Shown: positions 25,563 to 34,607, counted from the first letter of the stretch. The stretch: DNA of 64,000 nucleotides from an uncultured Alphaproteobacteria bacterium (GCA_944390195.1 CALXOZ010000010.1:1-64000), one strand, 5' to 3'. A program made the numbers and translations. The notes: generated by a model not told the origin, from the letters alone.

Positions 25563-26582
25563 ATGGTTAAGGTTGCTGTTGTCGGAGCGACTGGAAATGT
25601 CGGACGCGAGATGTTACAAACTCTGGCACAAAGGGAATTCCCCGCAGAGGAGGTTTTTGCCGTGGCTTCTGCGAAATCCGCCGGTAAAGAGGTTTCTTTC
25701 GGTGAAGACACTGTTTTAAAAGTGCATGATCTTGACAAGTTCGATTTTTCGGGAATTGACATTGCTCTTATGTCCGCCGGCGGATCCGTTTCTGAAAAGT
25801 ATGCGCCGAAAATTGCGGCAGCCGGTTGCGTTGTCATTGACAATTCGTCACAATGGCGTATGGATCCCGATGTTCCGTTGGTCGTACCTGAAGTCAATCC
25901 GCAAGCCATAGCAGATTACAAAAAGAAAAATATTATTGCCAATCCGAACTGTTCAACAATTCAAATGGTTGTTCCTTTGGCGGCTTTACATCGGGCTTTT
26001 CATGTCAAGCGGGTTGTTGTAACAACCTATCAATCCGTTTCCGGAGCGGGAAAAGCGGCTATGGACGAACTGTTCGACCAGACGAAGGGAATTTATTGGG
26101 GCGAAGATTTATCCAAAACGCAAAATAAGTTTCCAAAACAGATAGCATTTAATGTCATTCCTCATATTGATGTTTTCTTGGATGATGGTTCGACAAAAGA
26201 GGAATGGAAAATGACGGCGGAGACAAAAAAGATTTTGGATCCGAAAATCAAAGTTCATGCGAATTGCGCTCGCGTTCCTGTTTTTGTCGGTCATGCCGAA
26301 TATGTGAACATTGAAACGGAAAAGGAAATTTCGGATAAGGATGCGACATTCATTTTAAAGAAAACGCCGGGCGTAACAGTTTTGGATACGCGTGAACCCG
26401 CGGGGTATCCGACACAAGTGGAAGTCGCTGGAGAAGACGATGTTTTTGTTTCACGCATTCGTTCGGATTCAACGGTTGACAACGGCTTGAGCTTTTGGTG
26501 TGTTGCTGACAATTTGCGCAAAGGTGCCGCTTTAAACGCCGTTCAAATTGCCGAAGTATTGGTCAAAGATTATTTAAAGTGA
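25563..26582 (+). CDS. asd: Aspartate-semialdehyde dehydrogenase
   Basis: It reduces aspartyl phosphate to aspartate semialdehyde, the branch point to lysine, diaminopimelate, threonine and methionine. From ATG 25563, with GGAGAA upstream, the product is 339 residues: NADP-binding GATGNVGREML at 8-18, NSSQWRMDPDVPLVVPEVN near 94-112, catalytic Cys130 in NPNCSTIQMV and HANCARVPVFVGH near 232. The longer frame from 25521 has no ribosome site and runs into the rplS terminator zone. Confidence 0.96.
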   Translation: MVKVAVVGATGNVGREMLQTLAQREFPAEEVFAVASAKSAGKEVSFGEDTVLKVHDLDKFDFSGIDIALMSAGGSVSEKYAPKIAAAGCVVIDNSSQWRMDPDVPLVVPEVNPQAIADYKKKNIIANPNCSTIQMVVPLAALHRAFHVKRVVVTTYQSVSGAGKAAMDELFDQTKGIYWGEDLSKTQNKFPKQIAFNVIPHIDVFLDDGSTKEEWKMTAETKKILDPKIKVHANCARVPVFVGHAEYVNIETEKEISDKDATFILKKTPGVTVLDTREPAGYPTQVEVAGEDDVFVSRIRSDSTVDNGLSFWCVADNLRKGAALNAVQIAEVLVKDYLK

Positions 26583-26600
26583 TTTTTTTATTTTTAATTA

Positions 26601-26632
26601 AAAGCCTTACAGAACCCTGTAAGGCTTTTTTT
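26601..26632 (+). terminator. Terminator of asd
   Basis: AAAGCCTTACAG and CTGTAAGGCTTT form a near-perfect stem over a short loop (AACC), followed by a run of seven T. It starts 19 bases after the asd stop. Confidence 0.92.
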
Positions 26633-26689
26633 GTAGCGGGATAGCCTGAACCTGAACCAGTTGCATAGTTTGAGCAAGCTTATATTGAT

Positions 26690-27070
26690 GTGCAAAAAAA
26701 ACGATAAAAGTTAGTTTTTGAAGTCAAAACAAAGTATTATATACGACAAGAAACGGAAAATATCAGATTGTTTTTGAATGATATTGTAAAGTGTTTTGTG
26801 ATTAGACCGTATTAAATCGGTAAAATGCCAGTGAAATCATATAAAAAGCGGTAACAAGCAGGAGATTGAAGCGTGTGTGGATAACGTACGTTTATGGGGT
26901 ATTGAGTGCCGCCGGAGATGAGGCCGGCGTGATTTTTACAAGACAAGAGCGTTTTTTTATCTACGGACAAAGGAGATAAATCAAATAGGAATGACGTAAT
27001 AAAATGGTGTGAATGGAGGTAGTTATAAAAACACAAAGAAAATAGCGGATATATCCGTCTTTAACGGGAC
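26690..27070. repeat. Diverged dispersed intergenic repeat, copy A
   Basis: This stretch aligns over its whole length, with many substitutions and small indels, with 47210-47600. Conserved blocks include AATATCAGATTGTTTTT, TGCCAGTGAAAT and AATAGGAATG followed by CGTAATAAA. No protein family is recognisable in either copy, though short matching peptides occur on the minus strand (FLYDFTGI versus FLYNFTGI). It may be the remnant of a mobile element or an old duplicated gene. Confidence 0.65.
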
Positions 27071-27408
27071 AAGGATTATTGGGAGATCATCTGATAATGC
27101 ACCGGTAATGAGGGGTATATCTGTAAACGAAGATTTCTGAGTTTTTATATAGAGACTTTTTGTTATTTATTTTTTGCTTGAATTATTTCAGAAGCGAGGA
27201 AACGTTTCTTTAATTATTTGATCAGACTTTTAAAGCAGTATTAAATCCATTGAAAAAACATCAATGTCAATGATTTCAATCTCTTTTCAATTGCGTTCGG
27301 TATATGAAAATTTTAAACGCAATGAGAAGGAGATTGGTGAATTGTTTGTTTTTTTGATGCCGGATTTGAAAAAGATTTAATGATCAGGATAAGTGAGAAT
27401 AAAATTTC
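27071..27408. other. Gene-free AT-rich stretch
   Basis: Between the dispersed repeat and the terminator of the silent Cys-rich copy I see no coding region, RNA gene or hairpin. Confidence 0.5.
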
Positions 27409-27429
27409 GGGCGTAGAGTGTCTACGCCC
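27409..27429 (-). terminator. Hairpin after the silent Cys-rich copy
   Basis: GGGCGTAGA and TCTACGCCC form a perfect 9-bp stem with a three-base loop, followed on the minus strand by GAAATTTTATT. It lies 36 bases past the apparent original stop of the Cys-rich pseudogene. Confidence 0.7.
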
Positions 27430-27464
27430 TTAAAAAAATGTTATGTAATGGAAAAATGAGTTTT

Positions 27465-28330
27465 TTAATTCCATTTATAGGTGCAAGGTTTTTGTTTACA
27501 TGGAAAATCAGTTCTATTCCCGTACAATTCGTGTCTAAATGAAGTATAATCATATTCAGGAAGATGACTTGAACATCTTACTTGATCATTTACATTCTGT
27601 TGTTGCATATTGTGGTATCACTGAATCTATCATAAGTGCACTTGTTGCATCCGTTACCACAAGGTCTGCACATTCCAGTACTACCTACACTAATAAATGC
27701 TGCACTATCTATACATGATGTACATTGCATAACACCGGAACCTATGCAGGTTTTACAGTTAACATAACAAGCCAAGCAACTGTTTCCATTTTGATAGAAA
27801 CCGGAATTACATGAAAAGCTTCTATTTTCGCAAGTGGCATTGGCAGGGCATGGTGTGCAACTGGAGGCTCCGTTTACGTTGGAATAAGTTCCCGCCGGAC
27901 AAACGGACAACTGGCAGCTCCGCTCGATGAATAAGATCCCGGTCGACATGGTATACATGCGACAGCATTGCTTTGAGCTGGTTTGGGGTTAAATGTCCCT
28001 TGTGGACAAGGAACGCATTTTCCGCTGCTAGTGTAATATCCTGCCGGACAAACAGAACAAGAGTTGGCGTTTTTTATAATATCCCGCTTTGCAAGCTAAA
28101 GAGACGCCGTTACAGGTGGCATTTGCCGGACAGCTCATGCAGACATTGTTACTTGAATTGTTATTTAAGAACATACCGTTTTTGCAACTAAGGCAGGTTT
28201 CGGTTGATGTATCGCAATTTTCACAATTTTGGTCACAGTTTTTAATCAGTTCGTTTTTTCCTGTGTTGATGTTTGTCAAGCCTTTTAAGCTGTTTTCCAA
28301 AAAGGTTTTAAGCTGATAAAAAAATATATA
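27465..28330 (-). pseudogene. Silent, frameshifted Cys-rich protein copy
   Basis: The region encodes a Cys-rich repeat protein in three shifting frames. It lacks the signal peptide, start and promoter of its neighbour at 28383-29546 and begins directly after that gene's terminator with a sequence encoding NTGKNELIKNCDQNCENC. Its first 200 bases are almost identical to the neighbour's. One frameshift is a T6 versus T5 run at 28070-28075, a second a missing base near 27907, a third near 27600; after it the frame reads to YKWN and a stop at 27465. It may be a decaying duplicate or a promoterless donor cassette. Confidence 0.85.
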
Positions 28331-28345
28331 TAAATAAACAAAGAT

Positions 28346-28368
28346 GGCGGGAAAAAACTTTTCCCGCC
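28346..28368 (-). terminator. Terminator of the Cys-rich gene 28383-29546
   Basis: GGCGGGAAAA and TTTTCCCGCC form a 10-bp stem over a three-base loop, followed on the minus strand by an AT-rich, T-rich tail. It lies 15 bases past the stop codon. Confidence 0.85.
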
Positions 28369-28382
28369 GTTCTTTTACTATT

Positions 28383-29546
28383 TTAATATGAGATACATCC
28401 TGTAGCTTGAGCATTTACATGTGTTCCCGCTGGGCAGGAAGAACATCCGACAGATCCGGGGGTGGAATAATATCCGTTCCGACAAGGGGTACATCCCATT
28501 ATTAAGGTTCCGACTCTTACCGGTGTTGCCGCGATAGCTCCTGGTGAATTAAAGTAAGTTCCTGCTGGACAAGGTTTGCAGCTGGATGAGCCTATTTGAT
28601 CGGCATAATATCCTGCTGGACACAAAGTACAATTTTTATCACCGGATTTGGCATAATATCCTTTTATACAAGCGGAGCATTTCCCGTTACTAAGGATATA
28701 TCCTCCTTTACAAGTTTTACATCCTCCCGTTGATGAACATGAAGTACAGTTTTCTGGACAAGGGAGACAACTTGTTCCTTGAAGATAAAAACCTGATTTA
28801 CAAACATGGCATGTTGTAGATGATGAGCATACATTACAATTATCGGGACATTTTAAACAACTGTTTCCGTCTTTGACATAGCCTGTTTTACATGAAACTT
28901 TGCCATTGCTGCAGGTAGCATTGGCAGGGCAGGTTGTACAACTGGCGGATCCGGCTGAGGAAGTGGATCCTGTAGGACATTTTGAACAAGCTGAGGCTCC
29001 TACACCAGAATAATATTCCGCTGGACAAGAAGAACAGGAAGTTGCCCCTGCATTGGAGTAATATCCCGCCGGACATTTCGAACAGGCTGAGGCTCCCGTA
29101 TTTGAATAAGATCCCGCTGGACAAGAAGAACAGGAAGTTGCTCCCGCGTTGGAATAAGACCCCGCCGGACAAGCGGAACAAGAGTTGGCGTTTTTATAAT
29201 ATCCCGCTTTGCAAGCTAAAGAGACGCCGTTACAGGTGGCATTTGCCGGACAGCTCATGCAGACATTGTTACTTGAATTGTTATTTAAGAACATACCGTT
29301 TTTACAACTAAGGCAGGTTCCGGTTGATGTATCGCAATTTTTACAATTTTGGTCACAGTTTTTAATCAGTTCGTTTTTTCCTGTATTGACGTTTGTCCAA
29401 TCAGTGTTTTGGTTGACGGCTTTTCTTCCGAGTTTAACGGCTTTAGCGATGACGAAGCCGTCGTTGGAAAGAAGCGTATTTTCCGCCCGAGTTGGAGTGG
29501 CGAGTGCGCAATAAAAGAAGAGAAGCGAACAGAACAGTTTAAACAT
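28383..29546 (-). CDS. Secreted cysteine-rich repeat protein, long form
   Basis: The 387-residue product has a signal peptide (MFKLFCSLLFFYCALATPTRA), the family-specific NDGFVIAKAVKLGRKAV and then a long series of Cys-rich units. The most regular unit is C-x2-CPAG-x-YSN-x-GA-x-SC, repeated about five times from residue 120 on, reminiscent of the ephrin-receptor-like GCC2/GCC3 repeats of eukaryotes and of trypanosomatid or ciliate surface proteins. AGGAGG precedes the ATG. The first 55 codons and the promoter are nearly identical to the paralogue at 36811-37455, while the rest differs. It is likely exported and surface exposed; function unknown. Confidence 0.88.
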   Translation of the reverse strand: MFKLFCSLLFFYCALATPTRAENTLLSNDGFVIAKAVKLGRKAVNQNTDWTNVNTGKNELIKNCDQNCKNCDTSTGTCLSCKNGMFLNNNSSNNVCMSCPANATCNGVSLACKAGYYKNANSCSACPAGSYSNAGATSCSSCPAGSYSNTGASACSKCPAGYYSNAGATSCSSCPAEYYSGVGASACSKCPTGSTSSAGSASCTTCPANATCSNGKVSCKTGYVKDGNSCLKCPDNCNVCSSSTTCHVCKSGFYLQGTSCLPCPENCTSCSSTGGCKTCKGGYILSNGKCSACIKGYYAKSGDKNCTLCPAGYYADQIGSSSCKPCPAGTYFNSPGAIAATPVRVGTLIMGCTPCRNGYYSTPGSVGCSSCPAGTHVNAQATGCISY

Positions 29547-29815
29547 AAGATCCTCCTGATGAAATGTTACAGATATATTTCATTTTCTATTTTTGAGAGA
29601 AAGGAGTGGATGTTCCATCAAAATATGGGGGGGGGGGGCATATTTATAACAAAACTGTAACAATTCAAAATATGAGTGAGGCGGGAAAGCCAGCACTTGA
29701 AAAAGTGTTACGTTTAAACGGGTTGTATTTTTTTTATGAAAAGAATGGATATGATCTGAAAAGCAGAGATTTAAAGAAAAAGAGTTTTTTTAAAAAAAAG
29801 TATATACTCGTGAAA
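29368..29815 (-). repeat. Duplicated 5' block, copy 1
   Basis: About 448 bases covering the first 60 codons of the Cys-rich gene, its promoter and 180 bases further upstream are nearly identical to 37277-37725; the only length difference I see is in an A-run (8 versus 9). The two copies are direct repeats 7.9 kb apart. Identity stops abruptly at both ends. Confidence 0.92.
29622..29652 (-). promoter_or_regulatory. Putative phase-variable promoter with C12 spacer tract
   Basis: On the coding strand TTGTTA (29647-29652) and CATATT (29622-29627) are 19 bases apart, and the spacer contains a run of C (the plus-strand G tract is 29627-29638, 12 bases). Gain or loss of one or two bases would bring the spacing to the favourable 17-18. 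It lies about 80 bases before the start codon. Confidence 0.55.
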
Positions 29816-30100
29816 CGAGAATTTTATGTGATTATATGTAAAATAATTTCTAAATCGAATTTTAATGGATAAATCCGTTCTTTTAGAATTATTCTATTAT
29901 GATTGAATTGAAAAAAGTTCTTTTTACAAAAAACAACAGAAAGATGTTTTTTGTTGAAAACGTATGTGTTTTCTATACAGATTATATGTTTGCGGTATCA
30001 GATGAAAGTATGAATATATTTTCTTTTTTATTTAAATTCCTGTGGAAAAAAAACTTATCCGGTGTTTATATGAACAAGGTATCCTGAAAAAAAGAGTGGA

Positions 30101-30448
30101 ATGAATATGAACGAAGAAGAAAAATCCGTATTGGAATCAGATCAAAAGGAAGAAAAGCCGGATTTTTCCAAAGAGGCATATGAAAAAATAAAGCAGCTTT
30201 ATGATGAATTCAACCGTGCCGGATTGTTGGAATACATAGAGCTGGTTAAAAGTCCGAAAAGGTTGTTTTGGTTGAATTTTTTTTCAGGATTGGCAAAAGG
30301 TCTCGGTCTGACAATCGGGACGGCTATCGTTTTAACGGTACTGTTTAAAATAACGCAACATATTATTGCTTTGAATATTCCTTATATTACGGTTTGGGTT
30401 TCCGAATGGATTACAGAGATATCGGATTTACTGCATTCGGCGAAATAG
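30101..30448 (+). CDS. DUF5665 family membrane protein
   Basis: The 115-residue protein has a charged N-terminal third and then the family core: LLEYIELVKSPKRLFWLNFF, a glycine-rich first membrane helix (GLAKGLGLTIGTAIVLTVLF) and a second hydrophobic stretch near the end. Members are small inner-membrane proteins of unknown role found in Firmicutes and Alphaproteobacteria. ATGs at 30101 and 30107 are both possible starts. It converges on the rRNA methyltransferase with a shared terminator. Confidence 0.75.
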   Translation: MNMNEEEKSVLESDQKEEKPDFSKEAYEKIKQLYDEFNRAGLLEYIELVKSPKRLFWLNFFSGLAKGLGLTIGTAIVLTVLFKITQHIIALNIPYITVWVSEWITEISDLLHSAK

Positions 30449-30538
30449 ATTTCAAGAGTATATCTAAGGTCGGATCCGGTGAAATAGAAGGGGACTTCAC
30501 TTTAACCCGTTTGTCTTAAAACGATTTTTAAAATTGAA

Positions 30539-30571
30539 GAAAGCCTCCTTGTCTGAAACAAAGAGGCTTTG
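30539..30571. terminator. Bidirectional terminator
   Basis: AAAGCCTC pairs with GAGGCTTT, with an additional inner TTGT/ACAA pairing. The hairpin lies between the converging DUF5665 gene and the methyltransferase gene. Confidence 0.75.
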
Positions 30572-30576
30572 ATAAA

Positions 30577-31770
30577 TCAGTCAAGCTGGCAGACAATCAT
30601 TTTTAAATACATTGTTTCGGGTAAATGGGGATGGACTGGATGGTCAGCTCCGGCTCCCGCCTGCAAAATGACACGTCCGGATTTTCCGGCTTCGGTAATA
30701 CCGCGCATACATTGTGTGAAAAATTCATCTGTCTTGACATGATGGGAACATGACCCTAAAGCCAATATGCCATTTTTTTCAACCAGTCCGGCGGCTAAAC
30801 GAGCCATCTTTTTATATCCGCGCAATCCGGCGGCGACGTCTTTTTTCACTTTTGCAAAAGCAGGGGGATCGCAAACGACAATACCGAATTTTTCTTTGTC
30901 TTTATTCATATTTTCCAATACGTCGAAAGCATTGTCTTTGATCCATGAGCATTTGTCGGACACTTCGTTTTTTTCAGACGCTTTTTTCGCTAAATTCAAA
31001 GCCGGTTCGGAACGATCCACACCGACAACTTCTTTGGCATGACCGATCGCCATATGTAAGGCAAACCCACCGGCATAAGTGTAGAAATCAATACATCTTT
31101 TACCGCTTGCCATCCGTCCGACAAAAGAACGGTTTTCTCTTTGATCGTAAAACCAGCCTGTTTTTTGCCCTTCTTTCAAATCCGCAAAAAAGTAAATGCC
31201 ATTTTCACGAACGCTGACGATATCCGGTAAATTTCCTTTTACGACTTCGTATAACGGTGGCAGACCTTCAAGACTTCTGGCGCTGTTTTCCGAACGCAAT
31301 ACGATACAAGACGGATTTAAAACCTCGTCCAAAGCGTCGACAATTTCCTGTTTAAGGAGATCTGTTCCGGCTGTGTTAAGCTGGCAAGCGACAATATCGT
31401 CAAAGCGGTCGATGATCAGTCCCGGCAATCCGTCGCCTTCGGAATGAATTAAACGATAAAAAGGGGAATTAATCAAAGTGTTCCTTAATTCCAGACTTTG
31501 CCGAAATCTTTTTGCGAAAAAACGGGCGTCTATTTCCGTTTTCGGGTCTGTTGACATTTTCCGAAAAGAAATTAACGAATGCGGATTGAATGAACCGACT
31601 CCGATAAAAGAACCATTGGCGTCATGCAAACGCACTAAAGTTCCAGAAGGAATGCTTTTCGTTTGTTCGGTCATATCTATTTCATTTGAAAAAACCCACG
31701 GGCTGCCCGATTTAACGCGTTTGGAACAGCCGGGTTTCGTTGTTACAATGGGACGATTTGTGTTTTTCAT
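30577..31770 (-). CDS. rlmI: Class I SAM-dependent rRNA methyltransferase (RlmI-like)
   Basis: The roughly 397-residue enzyme resembles RlmI, which makes m5C1962 in 23S rRNA. The N-terminal PUA domain (SKRVKSGSPWVFSNEID, GVGSFNPHSLISFR) is followed by a middle domain with the signature KTGWFYDQRENR near residue 205 and a Rossmann methyltransferase fold (CIDFYTYAGGFALHMAIGHA, VVCDPPAFAK near 305). ATG 31770 is chosen; a TTG at 31785 is also in frame. The target base is inferred from family. Confidence 0.85.
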   Translation of the reverse strand: MKNTNRPIVTTKPGCSKRVKSGSPWVFSNEIDMTEQTKSIPSGTLVRLHDANGSFIGVGSFNPHSLISFRKMSTDPKTEIDARFFAKRFRQSLELRNTLINSPFYRLIHSEGDGLPGLIIDRFDDIVACQLNTAGTDLLKQEIVDALDEVLNPSCIVLRSENSARSLEGLPPLYEVVKGNLPDIVSVRENGIYFFADLKEGQKTGWFYDQRENRSFVGRMASGKRCIDFYTYAGGFALHMAIGHAKEVVGVDRSEPALNLAKKASEKNEVSDKCSWIKDNAFDVLENMNKDKEKFGIVVCDPPAFAKVKKDVAAGLRGYKKMARLAAGLVEKNGILALGSCSHHVKTDEFFTQCMRGITEAGKSGRVILQAGAGADHPVHPHLPETMYLKMIVCQLD

Positions 31771-31816
31771 GGCATTTATTTTCAACCTCTTTTAAACTGC
31801 ACAGGACGGTTTTACC

Positions 31817-33802
31817 ATGACAGGACTGCAAATGCCAAAGAAAGAAAAAACTTTTTCCGCCGGAGAATTATTATATAAACAAGGTCAACCCTGTTCTTTC
31901 GTTTTTACAGTCGTATCCGGAACCGCCGAATTGTTTTACGAGGAAAACGGAAAAAAACATGTTTTGGGACGTAAAGGAAAAAACGGACTGTTGGGGGAAA
32001 AAAATGTTTTGGACGGGACGTATGATTGTAATGCGCGCGCTTTGACGGATCTGGTCGTTACAGTGCAAAGCGCTGAAGAATACATTGAATTTTTGCAACG
32101 TTCCGGTGAATTGACCCCTCATGTTTTTCAGAAAAAGGTGGATTTTGCGCAACAAGATGATGTCGCGTTCGATTTCAGTTTCGATGATGAAGTTGAAAAG
32201 CAGCAACCTGAAAAAACAGTGTTGAAAGCCCAAAAGGAACGTAAATCGAAATTAGTTCCCCTTCAAAGTGATAAATCCGGTTTTAATTCCCAAGCGCTAC
32301 CGGATGAAATGTCATCGGCTCTTGTACGGGTTGAAAAACGGGCGCGTGATTTGACGGTAAGGGAACCGTCTGTTTTGCCGGCTGAAATAAAACGGCACAA
32401 GATTAAAAAATGGCTGTATGGTTTTACAGATGGAAAAAATACAGCGGAGCCGGTAATTTTATTGGCATCTGTTTCAAGTGATGAAAAAAACCGGATCAGA
32501 AATGAGCTTTATATGGTTTTATCGGAAATATCCGGTTTGCGGGTGAAAGTGGTGGATAAAGCCGTTGATGACAGAGATTTGAAACGGGGGACTTTGCAAA
32601 TCCGGTCATGGCTGGATCAACATGATGCTGATACAGGGATATACGCTTTTTTGAATGACACGGGCGGGACTTTGGAAATTCGTAGTGTGGGGGCTCTTTC
32701 GGGTTCGGACACAGGCGTAGCAATGTCGGGGTTTCGTTTTTTTCTGCCGGTGGAAATGAATGATGAGCAAAAAGCTTTACTGAAAATTTTTGCCGTTTGT
32801 GCACTGACACCGCAGTGTTCGGAACAAGAAAAGCTGTTACATTTATTGCTGCCGTCATTATTAAATGAGGTGGCGGATTATGCAAGCAAACCGATGAGCG
32901 GACTTTCAAAAGAGGAACAAGCTGTCAATTTAATAGCTTTTGGAAATGTTCTGACATGGACCGGTTTGATGAATTACGCGCAAAACCGCCAAGATCAAGC
33001 GAGGGAAGTTTATGAACGGGCTTTGATGTTGTTGCCGGCGCACGCGTCGGAGTATGTTTTTGTCAGCCGGCAAGTTGGTTTTTTGCGTCAAATTCAAGGA
33101 GAACGCAATGAAAGCCTTGAAGCTTTTAAAATCGCCGAAGAAACTTTTCAAAAAGGGTTGCGTGCCGTTTCCGAAGAAAACCAACCTGAAATTTACGGTG
33201 ATTTGAATTTGCGCATCGGGAATGTGCGTCAACGGATCGCTTTACAAACGGGAAAGGGACGGGATTTTGTTTTAGCTATGACATCTTACCGGAATGCTTT
33301 GAAAACGCTGACACCGCAAAGCCATATACAATATTGGGCGGATGCGATGAACGGATTGGCGCGAACGATGCAGTTGTTTTCTTCATACGGTTCCAAGACG
33401 GTTTTGTTAAAAAAAGCTGTCGGTTTATATGAAAAGGAACTTTGTTTTTTAGATGAAAAGTCCCATCCTTTATTATGGGCGCGTGCTTGCAATAACATGG
33501 CTTCCGCTTTGTTTTGGCTGGCAGACCGTCAAGGGACGGATTCAGGGTTGTTGCGTCGTGCCGTTGAAGTTTTTTCTGATGCTTTGCGGGTGTATCGTCA
33601 AACAGGGGCGATCCGGATGGCTAATGTCGCTGGCGATAACTTAAAGTATGTCGAAGACGTATTGGCGCAGATGGAAAATGCGACAAGTTCTTTTGACAAA
33701 GTGCCGGACGGAAACGGGAACGCCAAAGACAATGCTGGACGGGAAACGTCTTTGACTTTTGAAAAAATTCATCTTTTGGAAGACTTAGAGGAAGGGGATT
33801 AA
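31817..33802 (+). CDS. cNMP-binding domain protein with TPR-like C-terminus
   Basis: The 661-residue soluble protein starts with a Crp-type cyclic-nucleotide-binding roll (residues 10-105: FSAGELLYKQGQPCSFVFTV, FLQRSGEL), followed by a charged linker of about 90 residues and a large helical region with tetratricopeptide-like repeats (LMNYAQNRQDQAREVYERAL near 390, LWARACNNMASALFWLADRQ near 555). ATG 31832 has a better-placed AGGA than 31817. There is no DNA-binding or catalytic domain. It is probably a signalling scaffold responding to a small ligand. It converges on the prepilin-peptidase-like gene with an 18-base overlap. Confidence 0.75.
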   Translation: MTGLQMPKKEKTFSAGELLYKQGQPCSFVFTVVSGTAELFYEENGKKHVLGRKGKNGLLGEKNVLDGTYDCNARALTDLVVTVQSAEEYIEFLQRSGELTPHVFQKKVDFAQQDDVAFDFSFDDEVEKQQPEKTVLKAQKERKSKLVPLQSDKSGFNSQALPDEMSSALVRVEKRARDLTVREPSVLPAEIKRHKIKKWLYGFTDGKNTAEPVILLASVSSDEKNRIRNELYMVLSEISGLRVKVVDKAVDDRDLKRGTLQIRSWLDQHDADTGIYAFLNDTGGTLEIRSVGALSGSDTGVAMSGFRFFLPVEMNDEQKALLKIFAVCALTPQCSEQEKLLHLLLPSLLNEVADYASKPMSGLSKEEQAVNLIAFGNVLTWTGLMNYAQNRQDQAREVYERALMLLPAHASEYVFVSRQVGFLRQIQGERNESLEAFKIAEETFQKGLRAVSEENQPEIYGDLNLRIGNVRQRIALQTGKGRDFVLAMTSYRNALKTLTPQSHIQYWADAMNGLARTMQLFSSYGSKTVLLKKAVGLYEKELCFLDEKSHPLLWARACNNMASALFWLADRQGTDSGLLRRAVEVFSDALRVYRQTGAIRMANVAGDNLKYVEDVLAQMENATSSFDKVPDGNGNAKDNAGRETSLTFEKIHLLEDLEEGD

Positions 33803-34510
33803 GTAATCCGTCAAACCGAAATGGCGTAAAACGAGTACTGTAATTACACTGATAAACAAGGAAAAACCGTAAGGACCGGTCTTTTTTTTGCGTATAACGG
33901 CAAAAACGGCAAAGTAGATGACGGAAAAGCAGATGACGACGAATAAATCTAAAAATCCCAACCAACTGCCGAGCGCTGTCAGCATTTTAAAATCTCCGCC
34001 TCCAAGGGATCTTGGGAAAAAAGGGGTCATAAGGGCGCTGGTCAGTGTCGGCAATAAAAAGCCGAATATAGCGCCGCCGGCGGAAGCCGCAGGAGAAAGG
34101 GTGCTAAAGAATGAGGTTGAAAAATAAAAACCAAAGATTAAAAGAGGAAGGGTTAAAATATCCGGCAAAAGATGTAATTTTTCATCGACACAAGCAGCCA
34201 AAGCGCAAAACCATAATAAAATGAACATTGTCAATGGACAGTTGAGAACAATTAATAAATTTAAAAGAACAGATCCTGAAATTGCCCAAAATAAAGCGGC
34301 AAGAAGCAACCTTATCCATAGCTTTTTGCGTCTTTTTGACAATAAGGGGGAACGTGTTTTTGCAAAACGGGGAATGTGGAAAGAACGGACTAAAGCCGTT
34401 CCGGCATCAGCGGGTAAAAACTTTCCAAAGCGTCTGGCTAAAAAAGGAATTGAAAAAAAAGAAATGAAAGCAAAAATTTCAATTATGAACAAGAAACCGA
34501 ATATTGTCAT
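33785..34510 (-). CDS. A24-type prepilin peptidase-like protein
   Basis: An inner-membrane aspartic peptidase of the type IV prepilin/preflagellin family. The 241-residue product has two catalytic aspartates in the expected contexts: D109 in AACVDEKLHLLPD and D173 in GGGDFKML, on adjacent membrane helices. The N-terminal methylase region of classical PilD is replaced by a short basic segment without the zinc-binding CxxC pairs, so it probably cleaves but may not methylate. No pilin gene is in the window. Confidence 0.82.
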   Translation of the reverse strand: MTIFGFLFIIEIFAFISFFSIPFLARRFGKFLPADAGTALVRSFHIPRFAKTRSPLLSKRRKKLWIRLLLAALFWAISGSVLLNLLIVLNCPLTMFILLWFCALAACVDEKLHLLPDILTLPLLIFGFYFSTSFFSTLSPAASAGGAIFGFLLPTLTSALMTPFFPRSLGGGDFKMLTALGSWLGFLDLFVVICFSVIYFAVFAVIRKKKTGPYGFSLFISVITVLVLRHFGLTDYLIPFL

Positions 34511-34607
34511 AAAATACCTCTTGCAAATATATTTTTTGTAGATTAACTCAAAAATTTATTTCAGAAAGTATATTTCTTATATAATAAAAAAAAATTCGGG
34601 AGTCGGT

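Noticed and set aside
26812-27036. A 74-codon minus-strand frame in repeat copy A
   Set aside because: It lacks a ribosome site and a matching frame in the related copy.
29606-29872. An open frame reading through the G12 tract on the plus strand
   Set aside because: The protein has no family resemblance and the same frame is simply copied with the duplicated block; the tract is better explained as promoter spacer of the minus-strand gene.
29899-30087. A 62-codon frame upstream of the DUF5665 gene
   Set aside because: Composition looks like translated AT-rich noncoding DNA; no ribosome site or similarity.
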